In this document: one piece after another, positions 7,921 through 14,690 of the stretch
Position numbering within the stretch: position 1 is the first letter of the stretch
Layout of the letters: each line of letters starts with the position of its first letter
NCBI GenBank assembly: GCA_964550655.1
Contig: CAZKAQ010000042.1
Span: 1 to 26,805, forward strand
Length of the DNA stretch: 26,805 bases
Source of the DNA: GCA-1730015 sp964550655
Lineage (GTDB): Bacteria; Pseudomonadota; Gammaproteobacteria; Granulosicoccales; Granulosicoccaceae
Direction: 5' to 3'
Program-made: the position numbers and the translations under genes
The notes under the pieces: model-generated
What the model was told of the DNA's origin: nothing
Database searches by the model: none
The model's input: only the letters and a program-made list of their open reading frames with translations

Positions 7921-8601
7921 TCACTTTTCTCCGCGAGCAGATGCGATTGATCGCTTCATGTCAGCGACGGTTGCAGCATAATCAACACTGCCGAAAATCG
8001 CCGAACCCGCTACAAAAGTATCAGCGCCATGAGCAGCTATTTCACCGATATTTTCACTTTTAACGCCGCCATCAACTTCAAGCCGGATATCCAGACCACT
8101 GTCATCAATAATCGCACGTGCCTGCTTTAGCTTGGCAAGTGTTGACGGAATAAAGCTTTGTCCGCCGTAACCCGGATTCACAGACATCAGTAAAATCATG
8201 TCTATTTTATCCATAACATGCTCAAGATAAGACAACGGGGTCGCAGGGTTAAACACCAGGCCGGCCCTACATCCGTTGTCTTTCACAAGCTGAAGCGAAC
8301 GGTCAATATGTTCGGAGGCTTCCGGGTGAAAGGTAATGTAGTCTGCACCCGCATCGGCAAATTCAGGAATCAATCGGTCAACCGGTTTGACCATAAGGTG
8401 TACGTCAATAATTGATTTAATACCATAGTCACGCAATGCCTTGCAGATCATCGGGCCGAATGAAAGATTCGGCACATAGTGATTGTCCATGACATCAAAA
8501 TGGATAATGTCGGCTCCAGCCTCCAGCACCTGTTCGACATTTTCTCCAAGGCGTGCAAAATCGGCCGACAGAATCGATGGTGCTATCCAGGGCTCTTTCA
8601 T
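7921..8601 (-). CDS. rpe: Ribulose-phosphate 3-epimerase
   Basis: Interconverts ribulose 5-phosphate and xylulose 5-phosphate in the pentose phosphate pathway; cytosolic TIM barrel with a divalent metal. 226 residues from ATG 8601. Motifs: IAPSILSADFARLG (7-20), IIHFDVMDNHYVPNLSFGP with metal ligands His34 and Asp36, DVHLMV (His ligand), the phosphate loop MSVNPGYGGQSFIP and LEVDGGV (Asp catalytic). The frame stays open 63 codons further upstream, but that stretch has no family similarity, so the ATG is preferred. First gene of the minus-strand run toward the CoA-binding protein and metY. Confidence 0.95.
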   Translation of the reverse strand: MKEPWIAPSILSADFARLGENVEQVLEAGADIIHFDVMDNHYVPNLSFGPMICKALRDYGIKSIIDVHLMVKPVDRLIPEFADAGADYITFHPEASEHIDRSLQLVKDNGCRAGLVFNPATPLSYLEHVMDKIDMILLMSVNPGYGGQSFIPSTLAKLKQARAIIDDSGLDIRLEVDGGVKSENIGEIAAHGADTFVAGSAIFGSVDYAATVADMKRSIASARGEK

Positions 8602-8822
8602 TCTGATTGGTCTGCCATTGTGGTGGGCTGGTCGCTCAAGTGCGGCAAAGTCTACCAGCCAACCACCACTCACTGCTATCAAAAGCGTGCTTTGCGATAC
8701 ACTGCACCACCACAGAGGATCAATTGCGCCGCGCCAACGTGCACTGATCTCACAATTGTTCAGCATCCGATACCGCCCGGCCGCATACAATATCGGTCAG
8801 GCCTTAACTTAACAGCTACCCA
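8602..8822. other. Divergent intergenic region with an imperfect hairpin upstream of rpe
   Basis: About 220 bases separate rpe (minus) from the GH12-like gene (plus), so promoters for both are expected here; none stands out. The clearest structure is an inverted repeat: 8621-8632 (TGGTGGGCTGGT) pairs with 8654-8668 (ACCAGC, three-base bulge CAA, CCACCA), 12 pairs around a 21-base loop. It would lie in the rpe leader if transcription starts further upstream. No U-tract follows on either strand, so it is not an intrinsic terminator. Confidence 0.35.
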
Positions 8823-10127
8823 ATGATGAATAGAAGGAAGATCCTGCGTTCTCTTCTGGCACTACCGGCGACAGCCGGCAGCACGCTCGCATTTGCCGGC
8901 AACCCGCTATTGAACGGAAGAAGAACAATGAGGCCTCAACGCAAAGTTATCCGCGGTGAGCCTGCCAACAGTGATACCGCGCCCTCCGGCAGCTATGCCA
9001 GAACGAATTCAGATCGTCTGCTGTTTCTGACCAACGGTTTCGGGTTTCAGCACCAAATACCTGCGGATAGCTATATCGAATGGCATTTGAAACAAACCGA
9101 AACTCAAATGAAGTTCAAGTGCGTCAACAGCGACCAATATAGAGTCAAGGCTTTTCCCTGTGCAGTACTTGGCACCATGGGCGGGCGCTACGAGACGCTC
9201 GGCAATCTTGATGTGGTGAAAGGCCTTGAAAATGAATTTCGAATGAAGGGCAAAGGCTTGCAGAGCCCGATCTTCGATCTGGAAATCGCGAAGCAACAAT
9301 GTGGCTTTCCATGCTTTTTATCAGAACTGCCACAAACTGATATGACCATATCAACCCGCTATGCCGGCAACCCGACAGTCAATACTTTTCTTGATATGTA
9401 CCTGCACGATGTCGACACACCGGAAACCGTTTCTCACCCATCGTTGCTTGGCAAAATAAACGGCATCAACAGCAACCATACAAAGGCCTACAACATTAAC
9501 GTATGGTTTAAAAAACCCGAGCAAGCCAACGGCGGATCAACGCGACCTGACCGGGGCTGGACTGGCGGCAAGATACTCGGCGAGGCAAATATCTCCGGCC
9601 ATGCCTTTTATGTCATTCTGAAAATTGAAACCGGCGGCACAAACTACTTCCGCTACATCGCACTGGTGCCAGTCGCCGACTCCATAGACACATTAAACAT
9701 CAATCAGGTAATGGACTGGGCACAAACCGACATGCGACTAATCCTTGGGGCAAGCTCCGTGGCAAAGCAAATGATGGCTAAGCCCGACCCACGAGGGTTT
9801 AAGCCACCGCGTTGGCCGGACAAAAGAATGGTCCTGGCTGGCTTACATATGGGCAATGAAATATGGTGGTCTGATCCATCCGGTCAGGAGAGCGTGGTGC
9901 ACTGGGATACCCTGCGCATGGATGTCGAGGGCCACGGCACATTCGGTTGGGGTGAAAAAAAATCCGCCTCGCTCGCTACCACAACGCAACGCGTCGCAAA
10001 CAACAGCCCTGATTCAGGCAATGTTGATACAGGCGAATGGAGTGATGAACCGATAACTGCACGGGAAGATGGTACAACAGACTCGAAAAAGCGCAGTTTT
10101 CTTGGTCGCTTGTTTGGCAGAGACTAA
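8823..10127 (+). CDS. Tat-exported GH12-like (cellulase-fold) protein
   Basis: 434 residues. The N-terminus MMNRRKILRSLLALPATAG...AFAG has twin arginines and a mild hydrophobic core, consistent with a Tat signal. Residues ~170-370 resemble the glycoside hydrolase 12 jelly roll: NTFLDMYLHD, AYNINVWFKK (222-230), HAFYVILKIETGGTNYFRYI, INQVMDWA and AGLHMGNEIWWSDPSG (339-354). In GH12 enzymes the nucleophile Glu sits in a Y-E-x-M-I-W-type strand and the acid/base Glu in G-x-E-[IP]. Here Glu346 fits the acid/base, but position 224 is Asn where the nucleophile is expected. So it may be a binding protein, or my alignment may be off. The C-terminal ~60 residues are polar and end in a basic patch (KKRSFLGRLFGRD). 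Assignment is by eye only; a bidirectional terminator follows. Confidence 0.55.
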   Translation: MMNRRKILRSLLALPATAGSTLAFAGNPLLNGRRTMRPQRKVIRGEPANSDTAPSGSYARTNSDRLLFLTNGFGFQHQIPADSYIEWHLKQTETQMKFKCVNSDQYRVKAFPCAVLGTMGGRYETLGNLDVVKGLENEFRMKGKGLQSPIFDLEIAKQQCGFPCFLSELPQTDMTISTRYAGNPTVNTFLDMYLHDVDTPETVSHPSLLGKINGINSNHTKAYNINVWFKKPEQANGGSTRPDRGWTGGKILGEANISGHAFYVILKIETGGTNYFRYIALVPVADSIDTLNINQVMDWAQTDMRLILGASSVAKQMMAKPDPRGFKPPRWPDKRMVLAGLHMGNEIWWSDPSGQESVVHWDTLRMDVEGHGTFGWGEKKSASLATTTQRVANNSPDSGNVDTGEWSDEPITAREDGTTDSKKRSFLGRLFGRD

Positions 10128-10141
10128 AACCAGCTGCAAAT

Positions 10142-10167
10142 AAAAAGGCCATCTGTTAAAGATGGCC
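10142..10167 (-). terminator. Rho-independent terminator for tRNA-Thr, probably bidirectional
   Basis: Arms 10147-10154 (GGCCATCT) and 10160-10167 (AGATGGCC) make a perfect 8-bp stem with a 5-base loop. Read on the minus strand, the stem is followed by TTTTTA, a good U-tract 18 bases beyond the tRNA 3' end. On the plus strand the stem is followed by CTGTTACTTATTT, a poorer tract that may still end the GH12-like transcript. Confidence 0.8.
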
Positions 10168-10184
10168 CTGTTACTTATTTCTAA

Positions 10185-10260
10185 TGGAGCTGGTGATAGG
10201 AGTCGAACCTACGACCTGCTGATTACAAATCAGCTGCTCTACCAACTGAGCTACACCAGC
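10185..10260 (-). tRNA. tRNA-Thr (anticodon UGU)
   Basis: Minus-strand cloverleaf of 76 bases: acceptor GCTGGTG/CACCAGC, D-arm GCTC...GAGC with AGTTGGTA loop, anticodon stem GCTGA/TCAGC with loop TTTGTAA (anticodon TGT at 10227-10225), T-arm containing GGTTCGACTCC, discriminator T and an encoded CCA (10187-10185). The UGU anticodon reads ACA and, by wobble, other Thr codons. It lies between the GH12-like gene and glnS and is followed by its own terminator. Confidence 0.97.
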
Positions 10261-10379
10261 TCGAACCCGTAATGGTAGTCCATGCCGGGTATACTTTCAA
10301 ATTCATTCTGACAAATAATTACTCATTGGCCGGATTCGTCTTACACTACTCTTATACCAATTCTCCGATAACTTACCTT

Positions 10380-12038
10380 ATGGCATCTGAAAGCGACTCT
10401 ACACCCGGCAATTTCATCCGGTCAATGATCGAAAAACAGGCAGCTACCGAAGTCGCCACACGTTTCCCGCCCGAGCCCAATGGCTATCTGCACCTGGGTC
10501 ATGCAAAGTCGATCTGTTTGAATTTCGGCATTGCCAAAGACTTTAACGGCTGGACCAACCTTCGCTTCGACGATACCAACCCCGACAAGGAAAGCGAAGA
10601 GTTCATGGTTGCCATCAAGCGCGATGTCGAGTGGCTCGGCTTTGAATGGAAATCACTTTGCTACGCATCGGACTACTTTGATGATCTCTACAACTGCGCT
10701 GTGGCGCTCATAAAGAGTGGCGATGCCTATGTCGATAGTCTGGACGCTGAGCAAATACGCGAGTACCGCGGCACACTAAAAGCGCCGGGCAAGGAAAGTC
10801 CGTATCGCAACCGCAGCGCCGACGAGAGTCTGGAGTTACTCGAAGCAATGAAAACCGGCAAGCACAACGAGGGGGATCATGTCGTTCGGTTAAAGATCGA
10901 CATGGCGTCCGGCAACATGAATATGCGGGATCCTGTCATTTACCGGATAAAAAAAACCCACCATTACCGTACCGGTGATAAATGGAATATCTATCCACTT
11001 TACGACTACACGCACTGCCTTTCAGATGCTATCGAAGGCATTACTCACTCTTTGTGCACACTGGAATTCGAAGACCATCGTCCGCTGTATGAATGGGTGA
11101 TTGAAAAAGTGAAAGCATCAGCAGCACAAGTGCAGCTGGGTAATCCGGTGCAAACTGAATTCGGCCCGCTCAACCTTGAGTACACTGTGCTGAGCAAACG
11201 CAAGTTGATTGAACTGGTAGAAAAAGGTCTCGTAAACGGTTGGGATGACCCGCGCATGCCGACCATCGCAGGCTTGCGCAGGCGCGGATTTACACCCGAC
11301 TCCGTGCGCGAATTCTGCCGCCGCATCGGGGTCACAAAAAGCGATGCTGTTATAGAAATGGGTGTACTCGAAACCGTAATTCGCGAACAACTCAACGAGT
11401 CCGCCGAACGCCGCATGGCAGTGCTTGAACCGTTAAAAGTGGTCATCACCAGTATTGCTGAAGATCACAACGAGATTCTTGAACTTGCAAACCACCCCAA
11501 TAAGCCCGAGCTCGGGTCAAGACAGCTGCCATTCACCCGGGAAGTTTACATTGAGCAATCCGATTTTGAAGAAATCCCGCCGCCGAAGTTCAAGCGTCTG
11601 GTACCCGGAGGCGAGGTCCGGTTACGCAGCAGCTACGTGATTCGTTGTGACGAAGTTATCAAAGATGACACCGGCAAGGTCATTGAACTACGCTGTACGC
11701 ACGATCCTGCAACCCTCGGCAAAAAGCCTGAAGGCCGCAAAGTAAAAGGCGTTATTCACTGGGTCCCGGCAGCACAAAGCGTCAACTCCGAGGTGCGTGT
11801 GTACGATCGGCTGTTTAATCAATCGAACCCATTGGCCGAAGAAGACTATTTAGATGCAATTAACCCCGATTCACTCGTGGTGATGAAACAGGCACGACTC
11901 GAGCCCGCTTTGGCAAATACACCCGTCGGTGCCCGTTTTCAGTTTGAAAGACAAGGCTACTTTGTAGTCGACAACGATTCCTCACCTGAACGCCCGGTGT
12001 GTAATCGAATCACAGGTTTGCGGGATACCTGGAGTTAG
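10380..12038 (+). CDS. glnS: Glutaminyl-tRNA synthetase
   Basis: Charges tRNA-Gln with glutamine in the cytosol; class I synthetase. 552 residues from ATG 10380, the length of E. coli GlnS. Signature 1 PPEPNGYLHLGHAKS (residues 30-44, HIGH variant HLGH) and signature 2 VLSKRK (270-275, KMSKS variant), with the GlnS-specific LRFDDTNPDKE and the beta-barrel anticodon-binding region afterwards (LRSSYVIRCDEV, VKGVIHWVPA). The frame opens earlier at 10272, but the extra 36 residues do not belong to the family. No clear ribosome site precedes the ATG. The start lies 119 bases from the divergently oriented tRNA-Thr. Confidence 0.97.
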   Translation: MASESDSTPGNFIRSMIEKQAATEVATRFPPEPNGYLHLGHAKSICLNFGIAKDFNGWTNLRFDDTNPDKESEEFMVAIKRDVEWLGFEWKSLCYASDYFDDLYNCAVALIKSGDAYVDSLDAEQIREYRGTLKAPGKESPYRNRSADESLELLEAMKTGKHNEGDHVVRLKIDMASGNMNMRDPVIYRIKKTHHYRTGDKWNIYPLYDYTHCLSDAIEGITHSLCTLEFEDHRPLYEWVIEKVKASAAQVQLGNPVQTEFGPLNLEYTVLSKRKLIELVEKGLVNGWDDPRMPTIAGLRRRGFTPDSVREFCRRIGVTKSDAVIEMGVLETVIREQLNESAERRMAVLEPLKVVITSIAEDHNEILELANHPNKPELGSRQLPFTREVYIEQSDFEEIPPPKFKRLVPGGEVRLRSSYVIRCDEVIKDDTGKVIELRCTHDPATLGKKPEGRKVKGVIHWVPAAQSVNSEVRVYDRLFNQSNPLAEEDYLDAINPDSLVVMKQARLEPALANTPVGARFQFERQGYFVVDNDSSPERPVCNRITGLRDTWS

Positions 12039-12101
12039 TCGATATAAAGTGCTGACAGCGTTGTATTGAAGTCAGAGGCGCTGTAAATGGAGACAGACCG
12101 A

Positions 12102-12518
12102 ATGAGAAAACCCATTGCAGTTGTAGCAGCAGTATCGTTGATGACGTTACTCGGTGGTTGTACCGTCAGCGCCAAAATCGAGCCGGTTGAAGTCGAGCCG
12201 GTTGAAGTCGAGCCAGTTGAAGCCGGTAAAGAATTCGGCAATCAACTGGGTGCCATTGAGTATGTCATTAAAGCCGGCGACAATCTGGTTCTGATCGCTT
12301 CAGAACAAACGCGTGCAAGCGAAAACTGGCGCCGCATTGCAGACTTCAACCAAATTCAAAACCCTGCGTCTATCAAAGTCGGCCAGCGTATCTGGATACC
12401 GAAGGACTTAATCCCCCTTCACACCACAAACGAAGACACGCGCGAAATTGCAGGGCACCCCGACGCTTTTATAAAGTCAGCCACGCTGCCGCGAAAAATA
12501 ATTCCGCTCAGCCCATAG
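12102..12518 (+). CDS. LysM-domain lipoprotein
   Basis: Predicted lipid-anchored LysM protein that would bind peptidoglycan or related glycans. From ATG 12102 (138 aa): signal peptide MRKPIAVVAAVSLMTLLGGC with lipobox LGGC (Cys20), a tandem EPVEV spacer (27-41), then one LysM domain (about 55-105: YVIKAGDNLVLIASEQ ... NWRRIADFNQI ... IKVGQRIWIP). GGAG nine bases before this ATG supports it; ATG 12087 would add five residues. An inverted repeat (12055-12060 / 12079-12084) lies in the leader. The C-terminus has no recognised domain, so it is likely an anchor or scaffold rather than an enzyme. Confidence 0.82.
   Translation: MRKPIAVVAAVSLMTLLGGCTVSAKIEPVEVEPVEVEPVEAGKEFGNQLGAIEYVIKAGDNLVLIASEQTRASENWRRIADFNQIQNPASIKVGQRIWIPKDLIPLHTTNEDTREIAGHPDAFIKSATLPRKIIPLSP
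12180..12224 (+). repeat. Three 15-base tandem repeats coding EPVEV
   Basis: Units at 12180-12194 and 12195-12209 are identical (GAGCCGGTTGAAGTC); the third (12210-12224) has two changes. Being a multiple of three, copy-number change would lengthen or shorten the acidic spacer between the lipidated Cys and the LysM domain without breaking the frame. Confidence 0.9.
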
Positions 12519-12562
12519 CCCAGGCTGGACAAAAGCCACTGATTCCGGTGTGATCGATTTAT

Positions 12563-13054
12563 ATGAAAAAACTCATCGTAACCCGACACGCCAAATCCAG
12601 CTGGAATCATGAATCCCTCAGTGACTTCCAAAGACCATTAAACAAGCGTGGGCAACGCGATGCTCCGGTCATGGCTGAGCGTCTGCACAAACGTGGGCCA
12701 ATACCCGAGCTCATACTATCGAGCACAGCAACACGGGCGCTTGAAACAACCGAATTATTCATGCCGGTACTCGCACTTGACCAACAAAACCTGCTTACCA
12801 CCGACAGCATCTACGAAGCACCTGTTTCCGCACTGGAACGTGCCGTAAGTGCACTGCCGGATAATATATCGGTAGCAATGTTGGTCGGTCATAACCCCGG
12901 TGTATATTCACTGGGTGATTTTTTAAGCAGCCAGTCCGGCTTACAGATGCCTACCTGCGCGATGGCATGCTTTGAACTCGACATAGAACGATGGAATGAG
13001 ATTTATCGGGACTGCGCTTCCATGCTCTGGTACGACTATCCTAAGAAAGGATAG
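12563..13054 (+). CDS. sixA: Phosphohistidine phosphatase, SixA family
   Basis: Histidine-phosphatase superfamily member of the short SixA type (163 aa), which removes phosphate from phosphohistidine, e.g. in phosphotransferase or phosphorelay HPt domains. The catalytic core is visible: RHAKSSW with Arg8 and phospho-acceptor His9, Arg58 in STATRA, and His110 in VGHNPG. SixA-type features include NKRGQRDAPVMAERL. ATG 12563 has only a weak ribosome site. It follows the LysM lipoprotein by 44 bases. The target phosphoprotein cannot be deduced from the window. Its stop codon lies within an inverted repeat. Confidence 0.88.
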   Translation: MKKLIVTRHAKSSWNHESLSDFQRPLNKRGQRDAPVMAERLHKRGPIPELILSSTATRALETTELFMPVLALDQQNLLTTDSIYEAPVSALERAVSALPDNISVAMLVGHNPGVYSLGDFLSSQSGLQMPTCAMACFELDIERWNEIYRDCASMLWYDYPKKG

Positions 13055-13071
13055 TCCGGGAAAGGATAGTC
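13034..13071. other. Alternative-pairing repeat at the sixA 3' end
   Basis: GACTATCC (13034-13041) can pair with either of two copies of GGATAGTC (13049-13056 and 13064-13071), giving two mutually exclusive 8-bp hairpins. The two right arms form an 11-base direct repeat (AAAGGATAGTC). The sixA stop codon (13052-13054) falls inside the first right arm. No U-tract follows at once, so it is not a typical terminator. Confidence 0.5.
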
Positions 13072-13106
13072 AGCTTCTTTTACAGCTCCGGTTCATGACG
13101 TAGCCT

Positions 13107-13331
13107 TCAAGGCTGTTGCACTTTTTCCAGTCGCACAGACGGCGTATCACCGAGTCGGTAGTAGGGCGGCTGGCGCTGCATATCGGCCAGCGCCTCGTCT
13201 CGCTCATTTTCTGAATCAAACCATCGGGTTGAATTCCAGCCATCGCCAAGCAGATGCGGTGCAGACATTGTATCGTCGCCCGGCATGGTTACGCGGATGC
13301 CATATCTTGTATCTGGCTCGTTTTTACTCAT
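13107..13331 (-). CDS. Small hypothetical protein
   Basis: 74 residues, soluble, starting MSKNEPDTRYGIRVTMPGDD. The segment GDGWNSTRWFDSENERDEALADMQRQPPYYR suggests a compact domain with aromatic and acidic residues; I do not recognise the family. AGGT lies about eight bases before ATG 13331, supporting translation. It is convergent with sixA and divergent from the small lipoprotein gene. Confidence 0.6.
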   Translation of the reverse strand: MSKNEPDTRYGIRVTMPGDDTMSAPHLLGDGWNSTRWFDSENERDEALADMQRQPPYYRLGDTPSVRLEKVQQP

Positions 13332-13412
13332 TGGAGTGACCTGTAAAAAGGTATAGTGAGGTGGTTTACCGGACTACTATAGTGGATTCATGCCGAGCAC
13401 TGCATAATCAGC

Positions 13413-13430
13413 ATGACGTCATCGTATAGT
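13413..13430 (+). promoter_or_regulatory. Candidate promoter/operator upstream of the small lipoprotein gene
   Basis: A TATAGT box (13425-13430) lies 45 bases before the ATG and is preceded two bases earlier by the perfect 10-base palindrome ATGACGTCAT (13413-13422). No convincing -35 box is seen, so an activator or repressor at the palindrome is possible. Weak evidence by eye. Confidence 0.25.
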
Positions 13431-13475
13431 ACACAGACCGACAAGAACACCTGCTATCTTAAGGAATAACAAAGT

Positions 13476-13823
13476 ATGTTCAACAAAACCATTCTAGCTA
13501 CTTTTATCGCCACTGGCGCGCTTGTATTAACAGCCTGTACCCAGGAATCGCAAAACAAACTTGGCCGATCCCTGCAAAACTGGACTGGCACCAACGGTGT
13601 GCTTGAAGTGTACTCCGGTGGCACGCTGGTCAGACGATTCATGAAAATTGACAAGCTCTCCACCGCAACCGGCACCAGCCGCGATGTCGATCGACCTTAC
13701 CGCTTCGGCTACGGCGTTATGGATGCCAACCTTGATGGTGAACTCGGCACTGGTGAAGAGGAAAAGGTCTACTTCGAATTCAGTGACTACTCCACTCCCT
13801 ACATTTTTTATGAAAAGCCCTGA
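13476..13823 (+). CDS. Small lipoprotein of unknown function, EF-hand-like loop
   Basis: 115 residues. Signal peptide MFNKTILATFIATGALVLTAC with lipobox LTAC (Cys21), so probably attached to a membrane on the periplasmic or outer side. The mature part has a beta-rich look (GVLEVYSGGTLVRRFMKIDKL, YRFGYGVMDANLDGELG, EEKVYFEFSDYSTPYIFYE). The segment DANLDGELGTGEE resembles a calcium-binding EF-hand loop, though no paired helix is evident. AAGGA ten bases before ATG 13476. Function unknown. Confidence 0.7.
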   Translation: MFNKTILATFIATGALVLTACTQESQNKLGRSLQNWTGTNGVLEVYSGGTLVRRFMKIDKLSTATGTSRDVDRPYRFGYGVMDANLDGELGTGEEEKVYFEFSDYSTPYIFYEKP

Positions 13824-14053
13824 TAACCAAATTATCACTCAAAATCTGTTGCCATATCTGTCAAGCAACCGACGCAAACCACATAGTTTTTGGAAAAAAA
13901 AACTTCACTGACCTGCCGTGCCCAGGTGAATTTTTCATGCCAGATTGGAAAACAGCCAACAGTATTTTGACGGTTATAACCCTTGCACTAAGAAGATTGA
14001 AAATATCCTGCAATTCGCTTGTATTTTCAGCCTGCTGTACTAGATATAAAACA
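13824..14053. other. Gene-free stretch between the small lipoprotein gene and the candidate small RNA
   Basis: No credible coding frame: the short frames have no ribosome site and no family similarity. It contains A/T-rich stretches (e.g. a run of nine A near 13893) and several loose promoter-like matches. The best is a TATAAA at 14045-14050 in front of the candidate small RNA. It could equally be the long 3' untranslated region of the small lipoprotein gene. Confidence 0.4.
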
Positions 14054-14123
14054 CGTGATCTGTTTATGCACAGTCACGTTCTCACCCCCATATCGGGCCT
14101 GCGTCAGCAGGCCCTCTTTTTTT
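14054..14123 (+). ncRNA. Candidate small RNA (~70 nt) ending in a strong terminator
   Basis: A TATAAA box (14045-14050) would start transcription near 14056. The predicted RNA begins with a hairpin (CGTGA, bulged T, CTGT at 14054-14063 pairing with ACAG TCACG at 14070-14078), then an unpaired C-rich stretch (TTCTCACCCCCATATC, 14079-14094), then the terminator stem. This 5' hairpin - single-stranded seed - terminator layout is typical of trans-acting small RNAs, and the C-rich stretch could pair with Shine-Dalgarno-like purines. No good -35 box is visible. Alternative: the processed 3' end of the upstream lipoprotein mRNA. Confidence 0.35.
14095..14123 (+). terminator. Strong rho-independent terminator
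   Basis: Perfect 8-bp stem GGGCCTGC / GCAGGCCC (14095-14102 and 14107-14114), tetraloop GTCA, followed by TCTTTTTTT (14115-14123). It lies 270 bases after the nearest upstream stop codon, which is why a separate short transcript is suspected. Confidence 0.9.
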
Positions 14124-14206
14124 ATAAAATACATAAAGTCACACGCGCAGTTCATCGGTCGAGGTATACTTGACCAAATACAAACTGAGACAACAGGATC
14201 ATCCGG

Positions 14207-14458
14207 ATGAAAATGGATTACTACAGCGACAAGATCGAACAATCGATCTCGGGCGCCAAAGCAACCGTTACCGGTGATGGCAGCAAGTTTGAAGCAGAAG
14301 TCATCGCAGACGAATTTGAAGGACTCGCGCCGCTAAAACGCCACAAGCTGGTTTACGCGGCACTGGATGAGTACATCAAATCCGGCGCTATCCATGCACT
14401 GACTATTCGCGCCTTCACCAGCGGCGAATGGCAGGAAAAACAGCACACCACCAGCTGA
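14207..14458 (+). CDS. BolA-family protein, IbaG type
   Basis: 83-residue BolA/IbaG-like protein. Members of this family work with monothiol glutaredoxins in [2Fe-2S] cluster handling, and IbaG is linked to acid tolerance and iron-sulfur delivery. Visible family pattern: VTGDGSKFEAEVIADEFEGL (21-40), then APLKRHKLVYAALDEYI (41-57), and GAIHALTIRAFTSGEW (60-75), with the invariant His63. The short N-terminus and IHAL-T-I-x-A-[FY]-[ST]-x-x-E-W end point to IbaG (YrbA) rather than BolA. AGGA lies about nine bases before ATG 14207; ATG 14213 is also possible. No mur or ttg genes follow, unlike E. coli ibaG. Confidence 0.88.
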   Translation: MKMDYYSDKIEQSISGAKATVTGDGSKFEAEVIADEFEGLAPLKRHKLVYAALDEYIKSGAIHALTIRAFTSGEWQEKQHTTS

Positions 14459-14690
14459 GCCCCCCATTTGTAATCGCGCAATCGAGCAAACGTCGATTGT
14501 CTCATTGCCAGTCAGGCAAACCGTCAATCTGCCCGGCGTGAAATTTCCGCACGCGAACAGTGCAAATCTGTAAGGCGCGTATTTCCACGCAGCACACACT
14601 GAAACGGTGACAAGACGTTGAATTCTGCACATTGACACAGGTAACTATGATCCAATCTTAATCTTGTCGTGATCACACCGGAGAACATCC
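14459..14690. other. Intergenic region upstream of the HerA-like ATPase gene
   Basis: About 230 bases without a credible gene. TTGACA at 14632-14637 is a consensus -35 box 54 bases before the downstream ATG, but the best -10 options at usual spacing (around ATCTTA/TCTTAA) are poor. A promoter for the ATPase gene is therefore only suggested. No terminator for bolA is obvious. Confidence 0.3.

Noticed and set aside
8602..8790. Longer rpe start (63 extra codons)
   Set aside because: The extra residues have no similarity to the family and the usual N-terminus begins at the ATG at 8601.
10185..10260. tRNA-Thr as an integration site for a mobile element
   Set aside because: No integrase gene or direct repeat of the tRNA 3' end is found in the window.
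13937..14242. Short frames on both strands around the candidate small RNA
   Set aside because: They read through a perfect terminator and lack ribosome sites.
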